From Corythucha ciliata (Eukaryota > Arthropoda > Insecta > Hemiptera > Tingidae), in contig CM075938.1 in assembly GCA_038030265.1 (NCBI GenBank), forward strand, positions 11,571,009 to 11,635,008: DNA of 64,000 nt, given 5' to 3'. The notes beneath the pieces are model-generated. The model searched no databases, had not been told where the DNA came from, and was given only the letters and a program-made list of their open reading frames with translations. A program made the position numbers and the translations under genes. This document shows, one piece after another, positions 24,331-34,656 of the stretch. Every line of letters starts with the position of its first letter. Position 1 is the stretch's first letter.

Positions 24331-24443
24331 CGTTGGCAGAATAAATTGGTTGTTAAAGAAATGGATTAGTTTCTGTTACGCGAGGCGACTGGACCACCTA
24401 AACACATATCAACATTTGATTTGCCTCATCTACCAACTATAAC

Positions 24444-26642
24444 ATGAATCACATCAGCAGGTCCATAAGTGCTGATTCACATGTACGCCGTTTCGACGGA
24501 CTGATTAGGGCGTACGGTGTCGACCCGGCCACCAGAAGATCTTTCTTTCGGGTCAAGAGGTGTGTAGTGAAAATTTCCAGACAGCAGGCTAAGCTCTTTT
24601 ATCTTAAGTTACACAGGGACAAGAACGTGGTCCCCAAACATATTTCTAAGTATAGTGAAAAAATTTTGTCTCTCTTCGATCCTGAATTTAGTGGAATAAG
24701 TGACGTCCGCCGAATGATCTCGGATGTTAATGATAAATTGACTAAAATAGAGGTCAGACAGGCATTTTGGAAGAGGAAGCGTCTTGAAAATGAAGTGTCT
24801 CGGTTGGAGGAGGGGGCGCGTGCTGGCATGGGCGGTGGTGTTTTTTCAAAGTTTAGCAGTGATTTGGCTGAATTTAGGGATGGTCTTTGGCCCATATTTG
24901 AGTTCAATATGACCCGTAAATTCGATAAAGTACATGGGGGAGGAAACGGGGGGCTGGGGGTGAAAAGGGCAAATAAGGTGGGCTCGAGGACCACGAAGCC
25001 GGGGTGTCCGGTTTTAACACGGTATAGAGAATTACATAAAAAGAAATTCGTTGTCAACCTAACCGATACGCTGATCCCCGAAAGCGTCCGGAATTTTTTG
25101 AGCCTGGGAGAGTCCTTTAACTTAGGGGACTACAATTTGGGTAGTGACGTGTTCCATTTTGTTTCGGACATTGAGACACTGGTCTCTCGGATCGAGTCCT
25201 CGGATAATCATAAAAATGCTCTGAGAAATAAAATTAGTAGACAGATCTCAGAAACTTTGGCACACGAAACCAAAAAGAAGGGGGGCCCCCGTCTAGGGAC
25301 TCTAGAAAAAGAAATTGTTAAAGATTGTCAGCTTACTAAAAAGTTTTTCAAAGATAATGTACACCTAATACTAATGAAAGCGGATAAAGCCAAAGCAGCG
25401 GTTATCTTAGACAAAAATGTTTATAGTAGTAAATTGACCCAATTGCTAGATGATAAAAATACGTACAGAAAATTGCGCGAAGACCCTACTAAAAATCTTA
25501 CCCAGGAGGTTAATAAATTTATCGATAAACTAATTAAGTACAAATTTATAGATAAAGCAGAAAAACCTAAGCTGAGTGCGTTGCACACGTATGCCCCGAG
25601 GATATATGGTGTAGTCAAAACTCACAAGCCCGATTTGCCCCTACGACCCATCGTGAATGGTATCAATTGTCCCACGGAAAAACTTGGGAAATTTTTGAAC
25701 CGGAGTTTAAATAGTTTCGCCAGAAGCGAGTACGATGTTACCAGTTCGTTTGATCTGATAGAGAAAATTAAGAACGCCAAGATTCCGGAGGGCGCAGTCC
25801 TCATGTCCTTCGATGTTGAGTCCCTTTTTACAAACATCCCTTTAAAAGAGACCTACAAAATTATTAATGACAATTGGGACGCCGTCAAAGACCACACTAG
25901 GATTGGGAGTAAGCAGTTGTTCTTAGAGGGGTTGCGCCTCTGTTGTGACAACGGCTATTTCCAGTATGAAGGTCACACATATAGGCAGTTATGGGGTACA
26001 GCGATGGGGGGCCCTTTGAGTGTAAATGTTTCGGCCATCTACTTGAATCATTTGCTGGACCAAATATTCAAGAACAATGAAAAGCCCTTTCTCATATTTA
26101 AATACGTTGATGATCTCCTGATTGTAATGTCGCAAGAGGGAGGGGAAAAGTTACTAAATGTACTCAACGGGGTCCACCCTAAAATAAGGTTCACAATCGA
26201 GCCAGAAGTCAATAAAAGTTTGGAATTTCTTGACGTCAAACTAATTAGGGAGCCTGATGGGCGTTTCTCTTATAAATGGAATTTTAAAAAAAGTAAGAGT
26301 GGGCGGTTCTCGAATTTTCTTTCGAAGCACCCGAAAAATCAACTCCACAACACGGGAAAGAATTTTATTAGACGCGCGATCAGTCTGACTAGCAAAAAAT
26401 ATTTACAAGAGGTAAGAAAAATAGTGTTCTCCATTTTGGAGGATAATTTCTATCCCCCCAATCTATTAAAAAAGTGGTGGTTCGAAAGTCTGAATAAAAG
26501 TACTGTCAGTCAGCCCAATAGGGGTACTTTGTCGCAGGAGAGCTGCTTAAGTGCCTGTCGGGGGATTGAGCGGCAGGGGGGGCGAGCCCGTCCGGAATCC
26601 AGACGGAATCAACCTAAAATAACTGAATTCTTCCGTCGGAAC
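24444..26642 (+). CDS. PLE-A reverse transcriptase (5' part of split frame)
   Basis: 733 codons from ATG 24444 up to the hAT insertion point. It has a Penelope-type reverse transcriptase: the N-terminal KTHKPDLPLRPIV region (about residue 393), motif A (SFDVESLFTN, about 455), GTAMGGPLS (about 517) and the catalytic YVDDLLIVM (about 554), followed by the thumb with KSLEFLDV. A Gly/Arg-rich linker comes before the break. The frame resumes without shift at 29771, where the GIY-YIG nuclease domain is encoded. Total length 933 residues is normal for an endonuclease-bearing Penelope element. All visible catalytic Asp residues are kept; the only lesion seen is the hAT insert. Confidence 0.92.
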
Positions 26643-26879
26643 CAGGGGTGGGCAAGATACTTGAGTATTTAAAATACTTTGTATTTTAAATACAAAATAC
26701 GTACTCAAATAATCTTTAATTACAAAATACGTATTTTGTAATTGTATTTAAATACTTTTGGAAAAGTATTTGTATTTCTGTATTTAAAATACATTTTTGA
26801 AAGTATTTTGGGCTTTGTATTTGAAATACATTTTCAAAAGTATTTTGTATTTCACACTCAACGAAAATACAAATACTCT

Positions 26880-29330
26880 TGACAATTATTGCGAAAAACG
26901 ACGCTAATTCAAGTTTAAACTGAACCAAAATGGCAAATTCACAACTCAAATGGAGAAAAATCGCCTATTAATAAAAAAAATAGAATAGATAATGTGCTAA
27001 TTCGCTGCAAAATTATCAGAAAACGCTATCTCACAGCTGAAATGAAGAAAAATCAATAATTCGCGGCTGAAATTGAGAAAACGAAAATCTGTATAGCTTC
27101 TGAAAGAATCAAGGCTCAAACTGAGAAACAGCGCTAATCCGTAGAAAAAAATTGCTCACGCGGGCTAAAACCTAAAAAAACTACGCGGCTAGAATTGTAA
27201 AATATTAATTAGCGGGGCCAACTTTAAGAAAAACACTAATTTTCAACTCAAACTGAGAAAAAAGTGCCAATTGGCTGCTAAAAAATGGGTAAACTGCAGC
27301 TGAAAATTAGGAAAACGCCAAATCGTGGCTAAAATGGAGGAAAATCGCCAATAAAAACGAAAGAATCCCTACTGCACTGCTAAAATTGATTAAAAGCGCT
27401 AACCCGTGGCCAAAATTGGTTAAAGTGTAGCGTGCCAACAGCCAACAAATCTCAATTTTTATTTAAAAAATAACAAATATTATGTTAAAAAAACAACATA
27501 AGTCAGTTTAATCGCGAGTTCTTATTTTCCCAATTTTTCATTGTCGTTATAAAAAAGATCTCTAAATTTTTCGTTGGCCGTTATTTTGTACACCGAAGAG
27601 AGCGCGACCCACAAAGTCACTAAACCTTGAAAAATTGACAAAACGCAAATGCGTAACTTCTGTTCGAGGCTAAAACTAAACAATAAACGCTAATCCATAG
27701 CAAAAATTGAAGGAAAACTCGTTTTCAGCTCAAATTGGGAAAAAGTGTTATTCCCGGCTAAAATTTGAAAAAATCACGAATTCGTGGTTGAAAAATTAAG
27801 GTAATTCGCGAATTCACAGATTAGAAACGCTTCAAAGCAGCTAAAGTTGAAAAAAACGCGAATTTACGGCTAAAATTGAGGAAAATAATCGCGGATAAAG
27901 TGTGTTGGAATTTCTAATTCCGCCTTCTGACGACAACTTTGTGGCTAAAATTGAGGTAAACGGCAAATTCATGGTTATAAGTAAAAGAAAAAACACTGAT
28001 TCACGGCTAGAACTGAGATGAAGCCCTATTCTACATACAGGGTGCGGCAGATAATGTGGACCACCCATTTTTCTCCGCTATTATTGATGATATTGGAATG
28101 GTGCTCGGAGTTATGTCCCCTTGATCTTAGGTGAGGATTTCATATTTCATAAAGTTAGGTCAAATTTGGGCCCTACCGGGGCTCAATAAAAATTTTTGGG
28201 CTACAGATATGAAATCCTCTCCTCATCATATTTCATAAAGTTAGGTCAAATTTGGGCCCTACCGGGGCTCAATAAAAATTTTTGGGCTACAGATATGAAA
28301 TCCTCACCTAAGATCAAGGGGACATAACTCCGAGCACCATTCCAATATCATCAATAATAGCGGAGAAAAATGGGTGGTCCACATTATCTGCCGCACCCCG
28401 TATAATTAAAATTGAAAAAAATTACTAATGCGGTGCCAAAATGTAAAAGAACCCGCCAATTTGCGGCTAATATAGAGAAAATCAGTAATTATTCTGGCTA
28501 GAATAAAGAGAAAAGTTAATTTTCAGCCTGAATTGAAACAAAAAGTGCTAATTCACTGTCAAAAATGGTAGAATTGCCGATTTGCAGTAAAAATATCGGA
28601 AAACGCCAATTCGTGGCTAAAATAAACAAAATTCGCTAATACACGGGCTAGAAATAGCTACTGCACTGCTAAAATTACGAAAAAGCGCTAATTTACGGCT
28701 AAGATTGAGACAAATTTAAATTTGCGTCAAAAATTGAAAATACGTTAATTCGCGGCTTCCTCGGGAGACTTTGCGGCTAAAATTGAGAAAAAGCGCTAAT
28801 TTATGGCTATGGGTGAAAAACTCGCAAATTCGCGGCTAAAACTGAGACGAAATCGCTATTCCGCAGTGCATGGTCACGGTGAACAAAAAATGCTAATTTG
28901 TGGTAAACATTTCGAGAATTTTGCGGCTGATATTGAGTAATTTTCAGCTCATACTGAGTAAACCGCTAGAAAAAATCGCTAATTTGCAGCTAAAATTGTG
29001 GAAAACGCCAACTCGAGGAAAGTTAAAGAAAAATCGCTGATTCACAGGATACAAAATCTACTTTGCTGCTAAAGTTGGGGAAAAGCGCATATTTATGTCT
29101 TTATGGTGGGGGGGGGGATTACCCCGCTAATCAGTTGCTAATTTGCGGCGGAAAGCGCTAATTTGCTGTTAAAGTTGACAAAAAGCACTCTTTCGCGGCT
29201 AAAATGGAGAAATTCGCAGTTTAAACTTGGCATAAGCGCTGTTTAGCGGATAGACTGTGGAAATAGCGGTAATTTGCCTACATTATATGGAAAAGGCCTT
29301 GGCTAAAATTTAGAAAAGGCCTTAGAGGTT
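26880..29330. repeat. Degenerate ~32-bp tandem repeat (type A, reverse) inside the hAT element
   Basis: Dozens of diverged units like GCGCTAATTCGCGGCTAAAATTGAGAAAA, the reverse complement of the blocks at 8740-9330 and 38480-38960. It lies wholly between the hAT subterminal repeats, so here the array is the body of a mobile element. The MITE at 28038-28400 splits it. Confidence 0.75.
28038..28400. mobile_element. Tc1/mariner-type MITE
   Basis: 363 bp flanked by TA (28036-28037 and 28401-28402). Inverted arms of about 108 bp start CAGGGTGCGGCAG on the left and end CTGCCGCACCCCG on the right, with one visible mismatch near the tip. The centre has a direct duplication of about 76 bp (from 28144 and from 28229) containing GGGCCCTACCGGGGCTC. 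No ORF. It is the innermost insertion of the nest. Confidence 0.88.
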
Positions 29331-29770
29331 ACCAATAGAGGTTTTATGTATATTTAGAGACTTTTAGGGGCCTCTTGAAGGTTTCCGCCCTGGGCCCCGA
29401 TATAGGTCCACCAGTGACCTCACCTCCTTTTCAGCTCGACGATCCACCAGTGCTCGCAGGTTCGGTACGGTGACAACTTGTCTACTTTTTTTTGCGTATC
29501 GCGGCGCAGCGCCATTTCGCGCTGCTATATTTTGTCAACTTGTCTATTGAAGGACCTGATATTTTTGAATTATTTATTTTTCGTGTTTTTCGCACTATCT
29601 GCCATCGAAATCGAATTTTTGAAAAGTATTTTAAATTGTATTTGTATTTTATTCAAAATACAATTCAAAAAGTATTTGTATTTCAGTATTTAAAATACAT
29701 TTTTGAACGTATTTTGGGCTTTGTATTTAAAATACATCTTCAAAGTATTTTGCCCACCCCTGGTCGGAAC

Positions 29771-30373
29771 ACAGTCTCCGACAATGACAGGACAGGAGGG
29801 GAGGGGCCGTTGGTTCCCCCAGCCAGTCGTCCTGAGGAAGAAGTCGTAAGTCCTCCGAGCCAGCCCACCGTTTTCTCCTCCCTGACTTACATTCCGGGTT
29901 TGTCCGAGAAAGTAGTGAAAACGTTTAAACAGTATGACTTAGAGAACGTTAAATTCGGTCACAAACCCAGCCACCAGATTAAAAGATTGTACACGCAGTT
30001 GAAAGACAAGGTACCACTCAATAAAGTGCGTCACGTAGTTTATAATATACCCTGTGAATGTGGGAAATCTTATGTCGGACAGACCGGCCAGTCCCTGGGG
30101 TTGCGTTGTTCGCAGCATGAAGCGAACGTTCGCCTGAATAAGAATAACACTGCCCTCAGCCAGCACGCGGCCGCTCTTAAGCACACATTCGACCTGAACA
30201 ACCCGATGATTTTGGATCGGGAGCAGAACGATGGGCGTAGAAGCGTTTTAGAAGCCTTATACATTTCCAAGATGTCTGATTCAGTGGTTAACAGTAAGAA
30301 TGAAGCTCTACATATTAGTCCTGTTTACGGGGAAATTATAGCTAACACTAAAATTAAATTTAGGACAGCGTGA
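29771..30373 (+). CDS. PLE-A GIY-YIG endonuclease (3' part of split frame)
   Basis: 201 codons including the stop, in phase with 24444-26642 after removal of the hAT element. The GIY-YIG signature is VVYNIPC...YVGQTGQS, with Cys residues (CECGK) in the spacer, then the conserved Arg (GLRCSQHE), His residues (SQHAAALKH) and a Glu (SVLEALYI). This domain nicks target DNA to prime reverse transcription in Penelope elements. The domain looks complete. Confidence 0.9.
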   Translation, partial: TVSDNDRTGGEGPLVPPASRPEEEVVSPPSQPTVFSSLTYIPGLSEKVVKTFKQYDLENVKFGHKPSHQIKRLYTQLKDKVPLNKVRHVVYNIPCECGKSYVGQTGQSLGLRCSQHEANVRLNKNNTALSQHAAALKHTFDLNNPMILDREQNDGRRSVLEALYISKMSDSVVNSKNEALHISPVYGEIIANTKIKFRTA

Positions 30374-31160
30374 GAGGTTTGGCGCGTTAGGTGCGTTGCC
30401 TTTGCTCTGGGGAGGTTTCAAATTGTTCACCCGGGGAACCCCGTCTTTGATCCTTGTGCTGGATGTTCAGACACTTGGCTCTTTGTGGCCGAGAGACTCT
30501 TTTTTGACGTTTTTGCATGTTGTTTGCAATATAACTAGTCATATTGGTTAAGTATATATCCCATTCGTCGTCGCGGACAACTGGGTTCGGTGCCGGCGTA
30601 CGGCGTGGGCCCGGAAAACGTGTTTAGGTAACTGTGTGCAGGTTGAAACATGTAATGATAGCTTTAATTGGTGTGTTTGTGTTTTTTTTTAATATTGTGT
30701 TTTTAACATTGTTTAGTGGACACCGTTATTCAAGCTGGCTGGATAGCCGAGTTGTCTTTTGTATGTGATATCACCGAAACGAATTCTAGTCATTGTTAAC
30801 GCTTTCGTGTCCTGCCTGGTTTGAGCAGCATTGAGGACCCGGTAGATATGTTACTTGACAGTGAGTCGAGGGTTTGGGAGTTAATATCAATATTGTGGTT
30901 TTAGTATTGTTTAGTGGACACCGTTAGTCAAGCTGGCTGGATAGCCGAGTTGTCTTTTGTATGTGATATCACCGAAACGAATTCTAGTCATTGTTAACGC
31001 TTACGTGTCCTGCCTGGTTTGAGCAGCATTGAGGACCCGGTAGATATGTTACTTGAAAGTGAGTCGAGGGTTTGGGAGTTAATTGGGATATACTGTAAAT
31101 ATGTGTTCTATTGCTTAGCCTGACGAGATTGTTTTTACAATCGGTTTTGACGGTGGGGTG
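30374..31160 (+). other. PLE-A 3' untranslated region with a 198-bp tandem duplication
   Basis: Non-coding. Two copies of a 195-bp unit start at 30691 and 30889 (period 198) and include GTTTAGTGGACACCGTTA, GATATCACCGAAACGAATTC and GAGGACCCGGTAGATATG. The copies differ at only a few positions, so the duplication is recent or kept similar. Confidence 0.8.
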
Positions 31161-31289
31161 CCTTTGTCCCCGGAAGGTGTCTTTCTCTATGGACCAGTGC
31201 CGCTTCATTCGGCGTTGTAGGTCTGAACGGTTTATGTCTGTAAGGTGTACATGTAACATTACAGACGACTCTTTTACAGGTCGTCAGCC

Positions 31290-31316
31290 GTGAACATGCC
31301 TAGTTTATGGGCGAAA
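31290..31316 (+). ncRNA. Hammerhead-like motif with exchanged C3/G8, PLE-A right end
   Basis: Same sequence as 24304-24330: GTGAACA, TGCC...GGGC, GAAAC, followed by GTCGGCAGAATAAA. It lies in the right terminal repeat. Confidence 0.42.
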
Positions 31317-31410
31317 CGTCGGCAGAATAAATTGGTTGTTAAAGAAATGGATTAGTTTCTGTTACGCGAGGCGACTGGACCACCTAAACACATATCAATT
31401 ATTAAGAATG

Positions 31411-33674
31411 AAATGGGGAGGTGGTATAATAAAAGAGACACTCTCATTTTTTATTTGTACTTGATTCATAGAAGGCTAGCTAATAAGTTACACTATGTGG
31501 AATGGGAAATTTTTGAGCTAGATACGAGAAGGAAAATTCAGTACATACTTGAACGGAAAGAGGAATCGATTAAGGAAAAGCTTAGAAAATTAGTTAAAAA
31601 GAGGGATGAACATAAAATTAGAAATAATAATTTCGAGGAGAGGAGCACGTGCTCAAAGTTTAATTGTTTTCCCAGGGTGATGAATATGACACCCTTTATT
31701 TTCAATCCTGATGAATTAAATCTTCTGGAGAAAGGGCTGAAGTTCTGTCCATCGAAACCAATATCGAATAAGGATATGGTCAGCCTAGTGTCATCGATGG
31801 AGAGTGCAGTGGACGATGAAGAAATTAAACAGGAGATAACGGTCGCTATTAATAAGCACATCAACGACTCTCGCACAGAGGATGACTTGGGTGAAGTGTA
31901 CAAGACGGTCTCAAACCTTCAAAAGAAGATTAAATCTAATGACCTAATAGTCACAAAAGCTGATAAGGAACAAGCTACGGTGGTTATGTACAAGGACCTG
32001 TACGTGGAGAAAACTCTTGCATTTATGCGGGATAATGGCTTTAATGAAATAACAAGGAATCCAGTCAATAAAAGCCAGACTACCATCAGGGACGTCGTAA
32101 AAAGGTCTGAATACATCATAACTGAGCATGAAAAACGAAGTGGAGCTCTCATCGAGATGAATCCTCAGCCACCTCGCTTGTACGCACTTCCCAAAGTTCA
32201 CAAGGCAGACTTCGTGCCCAATATTCCACTCAGACCGATTGTGTCCTACACATCGGCTCCCTCACAAAAACTTTGTTGGAAGGTAGACCGTGAGTTCAAA
32301 ACCAGGACAGGTTTCACCGCCGAGCATTCCGTTCAGAACAGTGTAGAATTTGTCAAGAAGTTTTCGGCACTGGAAATACCAAGCAATGCCAAATTAGCAT
32401 CCATTGATGTGGTAAATTTATTTTGTTCCATTTCTCTGGAGGACGTCAAACCGATTGTTCAGGAGATTATCGACCGTAGCCGTTTGTCACCAATGGAAGG
32501 CGGTGAACTCATGGAGCTTTACGAGACTTGTCTCAACGAGAATTTCTGCGTTTTTAACGGGCGGTTTTACAGGAATGCCGGTCTACCTATGGGGTCTCCG
32601 CTTTCGCCTACTTCGGCTGAGGTTTTCATGAATATGTTTGATATCGAATTTATTATGAGTGACAACAACCCCTACCGACAATTCATTTTCGCTTACTGTC
32701 GGTATGTGGACGATTCTTTCCTCGTTTGGACTGGTTCAGAACAAGAACTTGAGGGTTTCATAGATTTCCTCAACACTAAGAAGCCTCGGATAAAATTCAC
32801 TCACGAGCTGGAGATTAACGGTGAAATTGCATTCTTGGACTTACGGGTAGCACGACAAGAAGAAGACGGAAAACTCGTATTTAAAATATTTCGTAAACCG
32901 TCGTCTACGGATGTTACCATTCCGTACCAATCAGCCCACCATCCGTCGCAAAAAATATCAAGTATTCAGAGTGCGATCCATCGAGCCTTTACTTTGCCTT
33001 TATCAACTTTTGACCGAGACGAAGAGCTCCAATTTATAGAACACCTCGCGGATATTAATGGTTATCCGAGCCAACTCGTGGGTAACCTAATTGAAAAGAA
33101 AAGACGGAAGATCATGCTTTCAAATATGACATCTTTATCAGTTTTGGACGCGCCGGTGAAGAAATGGATGAGGCTTCCATACCTAGGGCCACTTTCGGAA
33201 AAAATAGGTAGTATTCTGAGACGTAAAGGGTATGGAATCGGCTACAAATCGACAGGTACCCTGAAAGAAAAGTTTTCCTTTTTGAAAGACGCCGTGAAAT
33301 TCGAGGACCGGAGTGGCATTTACAGGTTAAAGTGTGGTAGATGTGAAGAGGCCTTCTACATTAGTCAGGTTGGTCGCGCTCTTAAATACCGGCTACGTGA
33401 ACACACAACTCGCTCGAACTCTCGATTTAAGCTCCACGTCGACAACTGTGAAGGGCAAAACAGTGGACAGCACGAGGCGACTTTACTACACTTCGCTCCG
33501 AAAGGAAAATTCATGGACTGTCTGGAAGCGACCGAGATTTTCCAGGAGTTTAATTTAAATGGAAATGATAGGGTCTTAAACGAAAGATTAGAAATGGCTC
33601 GTTCCCCTCTCCTAAATTCGTTATCGCTTATAAACGCGGCTAGACCGGTGAAAGCCCACGTAGCATTCAGTTAA
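31411..33674 (+). CDS. PLE-B reverse transcriptase with GIY-YIG-like domain (3' part of split frame)
   Basis: Continues the frame of 23772-23943 without shift; together 811 residues. The reverse transcriptase shows ALPKVHK and IPLRPIVSY, motif A (SIDVVNLF), GLPMGSPLSP and the catalytic YVDDSFLVW, then the thumb (IAFLDLRV). A C-terminal GIY-YIG-type domain follows: GIYRLKCGRCEEAFYIS, an Arg (LKYRLREH), His residues (SGQHEATLLHF) and a Glu (NERLEMARSPLLN). The second motif is YIS rather than YIG. No internal stop was seen, so before PLE-A arrived this gene was probably intact. Confidence 0.9.
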
Positions 33675-33823
33675 TGACAACCACTGTGTGGAAATACATA
33701 TATTTTACTAACGACAAGGGCTTCCCTTTAAAGAACGTAGGCATTCAATTATTTATTAACTTATTTATTTATTTATTACTCATTTATTTTCGTACGTTAC
33801 TTATTGATTAAAATTAAACTGTC

Positions 33824-33919
33824 GCAGCATCCCTGAAGATGACTATTAATAGTTGAAAACCGGTTCGGAAAAATAAACACTGTGAACGAGACGTTTTCTT
33901 TAATCCAACCAACTCCTGT
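33824..33919. repeat. PLE-B right terminal repeat
   Basis: 96 bp, inverted relative to 23683-23778, ending at the 11-bp target duplication. Confidence 0.85.
33833..33858 (+). ncRNA. Hammerhead-like motif, PLE-B right end
   Basis: CTGAAGA, T, helix GACTAT/ATAGTT, GAAAA, followed by CCGGTTCGG, which could form helix III, and AATAAA. It fits the position of the hammerhead ribozymes known in Penelope terminal repeats. The extra base before helix II leaves activity open. Confidence 0.45.
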
Positions 33920-33930
33920 CACCCTCCTGT

Positions 33931-34656
33931 CATGAGCCCTTGTCATTTTCTTCAAATGCAGTGGAGATTTTCCAGAATAAACGGCAATATCATTGTTTGA
34001 GACGTATTCCATTATTTCTCATGCGCCGATACCGCGAATTTTAGGTTTTGTTGGCAATTATATCAGATAGATCAGGTAGGTATTGTATCAGATTAACATG
34101 CTTGATGGACACTCTGAAAATGTTAAGCTTATAAATTACCCTTTGGCCCTTAGGCGTCGAGATGATTAGCATCACTCACGATTTTTACTGTAATTTTCGG
34201 AAATAACGCCAACCGACAAACTCCCGTCCTACGTGAGTGTGATCAGGGGGGAAGAGGCATTTAAGCTTTTTTAGCGTTTTCAATGGTTTCCTACAGTGTT
34301 TTATCCATGCAATTTCGATGACGATCGCGCATCCGCGACAAACGCTAAAACCCACTTCCTGTCCGTGTCCCAACTCACGTATAGGGCACGGAATAAGAAA
34401 ACTGTGTCGCAGCCCGTCAACGACAAACCGGCTGTTTTATTTCATGCCCGTTGGAACATCATTGGAACGTCCCATTCTTATTAGTGTACATTATTTTACT
34501 ATTTTTTTGCAATGTGAATAGCGTTATTTTTGTCCAACGTTTCGACATTTTCCAAATTTCGCTTTAGTAAAGTCCTAACATCCTCCCGAATCTGGAATAA
34601 AATAGCCGTCACTAATCACAATACGATGCAATGAATATTTTGAAGTCGCACGATCC
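33931..34656. other. Sequence right of PLE-B, no gene recognised
   Basis: 33931-34012 continues the minus-strand frame interrupted by PLE-B (an open stretch starting MEYVSNNDIAVYSG), which suggests PLE-B hit older coding-like DNA next to the copia remnant. The rest shows no motif or repeat. Confidence 0.3.

Larger units (their letters stand above)
23944..24442. repeat. PLE-A left-end hairpin
   Basis: Two 172-bp arms around a 155-bp spacer. The spacer holds a CCCAGAGGC repeat cluster and a C run at 24249-24258. The second arm ends at 24442, one base before the coding ATG at 24444. The hairpin explains the paired chance ORFs on both strands at 24079-24307. Confidence 0.85.
26643..29762. mobile_element. 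Non-autonomous hAT-type element, 3.1 kb
   Basis: Terminal inverted repeats CAGGGGTGGGCAA (26643) and TTGCCCACCCCTG (ending 29762) with an exact 8-bp duplication GTCGGAAC (26635-26642 and 29763-29770), the hAT hallmark. There is no transposase ORF. Beneath the termini lie about 90-bp AT-rich blocks rich in GTATTTAAAATAC; these are in direct, not inverted, orientation (26763-26850 and 29668-29755). The rest (26880-29330) is the degenerate ~32-bp repeat, interrupted by a mariner-type MITE. Confidence 0.9.
23944..31397 (+). mobile_element. Penelope-like element PLE-A, inserted in PLE-B
   Basis: Flanked by a 13-bp duplication ATTATTAAGAATG (23931-23943 and 31398-31410). The left end is a large hairpin: 23944-24115 and 24271-24442 are reverse complements of 172 bp with one visible mismatch. 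The right end (31257-31397) repeats the second arm but stops 31 bp earlier. After removal of the hAT insert and its duplication the element is about 4.3 kb with one 933-residue frame. Further parts of the loop (24113-24210) are repeated inverted at 31160-31256. Confidence 0.88.
23644..33919 (+). mobile_element. Penelope-like element PLE-B, host of the nested insertions
   Basis: Bounded by an 11-bp direct duplication CACCCTCCTGT (23633-23643 and 33920-33930). Inside are 96-bp inverted terminal copies, 23683-23778 and 33824-33919, identical or nearly so. The left end has 39 bp outside the inverted copy, which matches the one-sided extension described for Penelope-like elements; PLE-A has 31 bp in the same place. 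Without PLE-A and one duplication the element is about 2.8 kb and holds one 811-codon frame. Hammerhead-like cores lie in both terminal copies. Confidence 0.85.

Noticed and set aside
29492..29770. N-terminal extension of the GIY-YIG ORF
   Set aside because: This part is the right end of the hAT element read by chance in frame; the true upstream part is at 24444-26642.
30984..31293. ORFs of 60-91 codons at the PLE-A right end
   Set aside because: They lie in the non-coding terminal repeat and repeat the peptides of the left hairpin.
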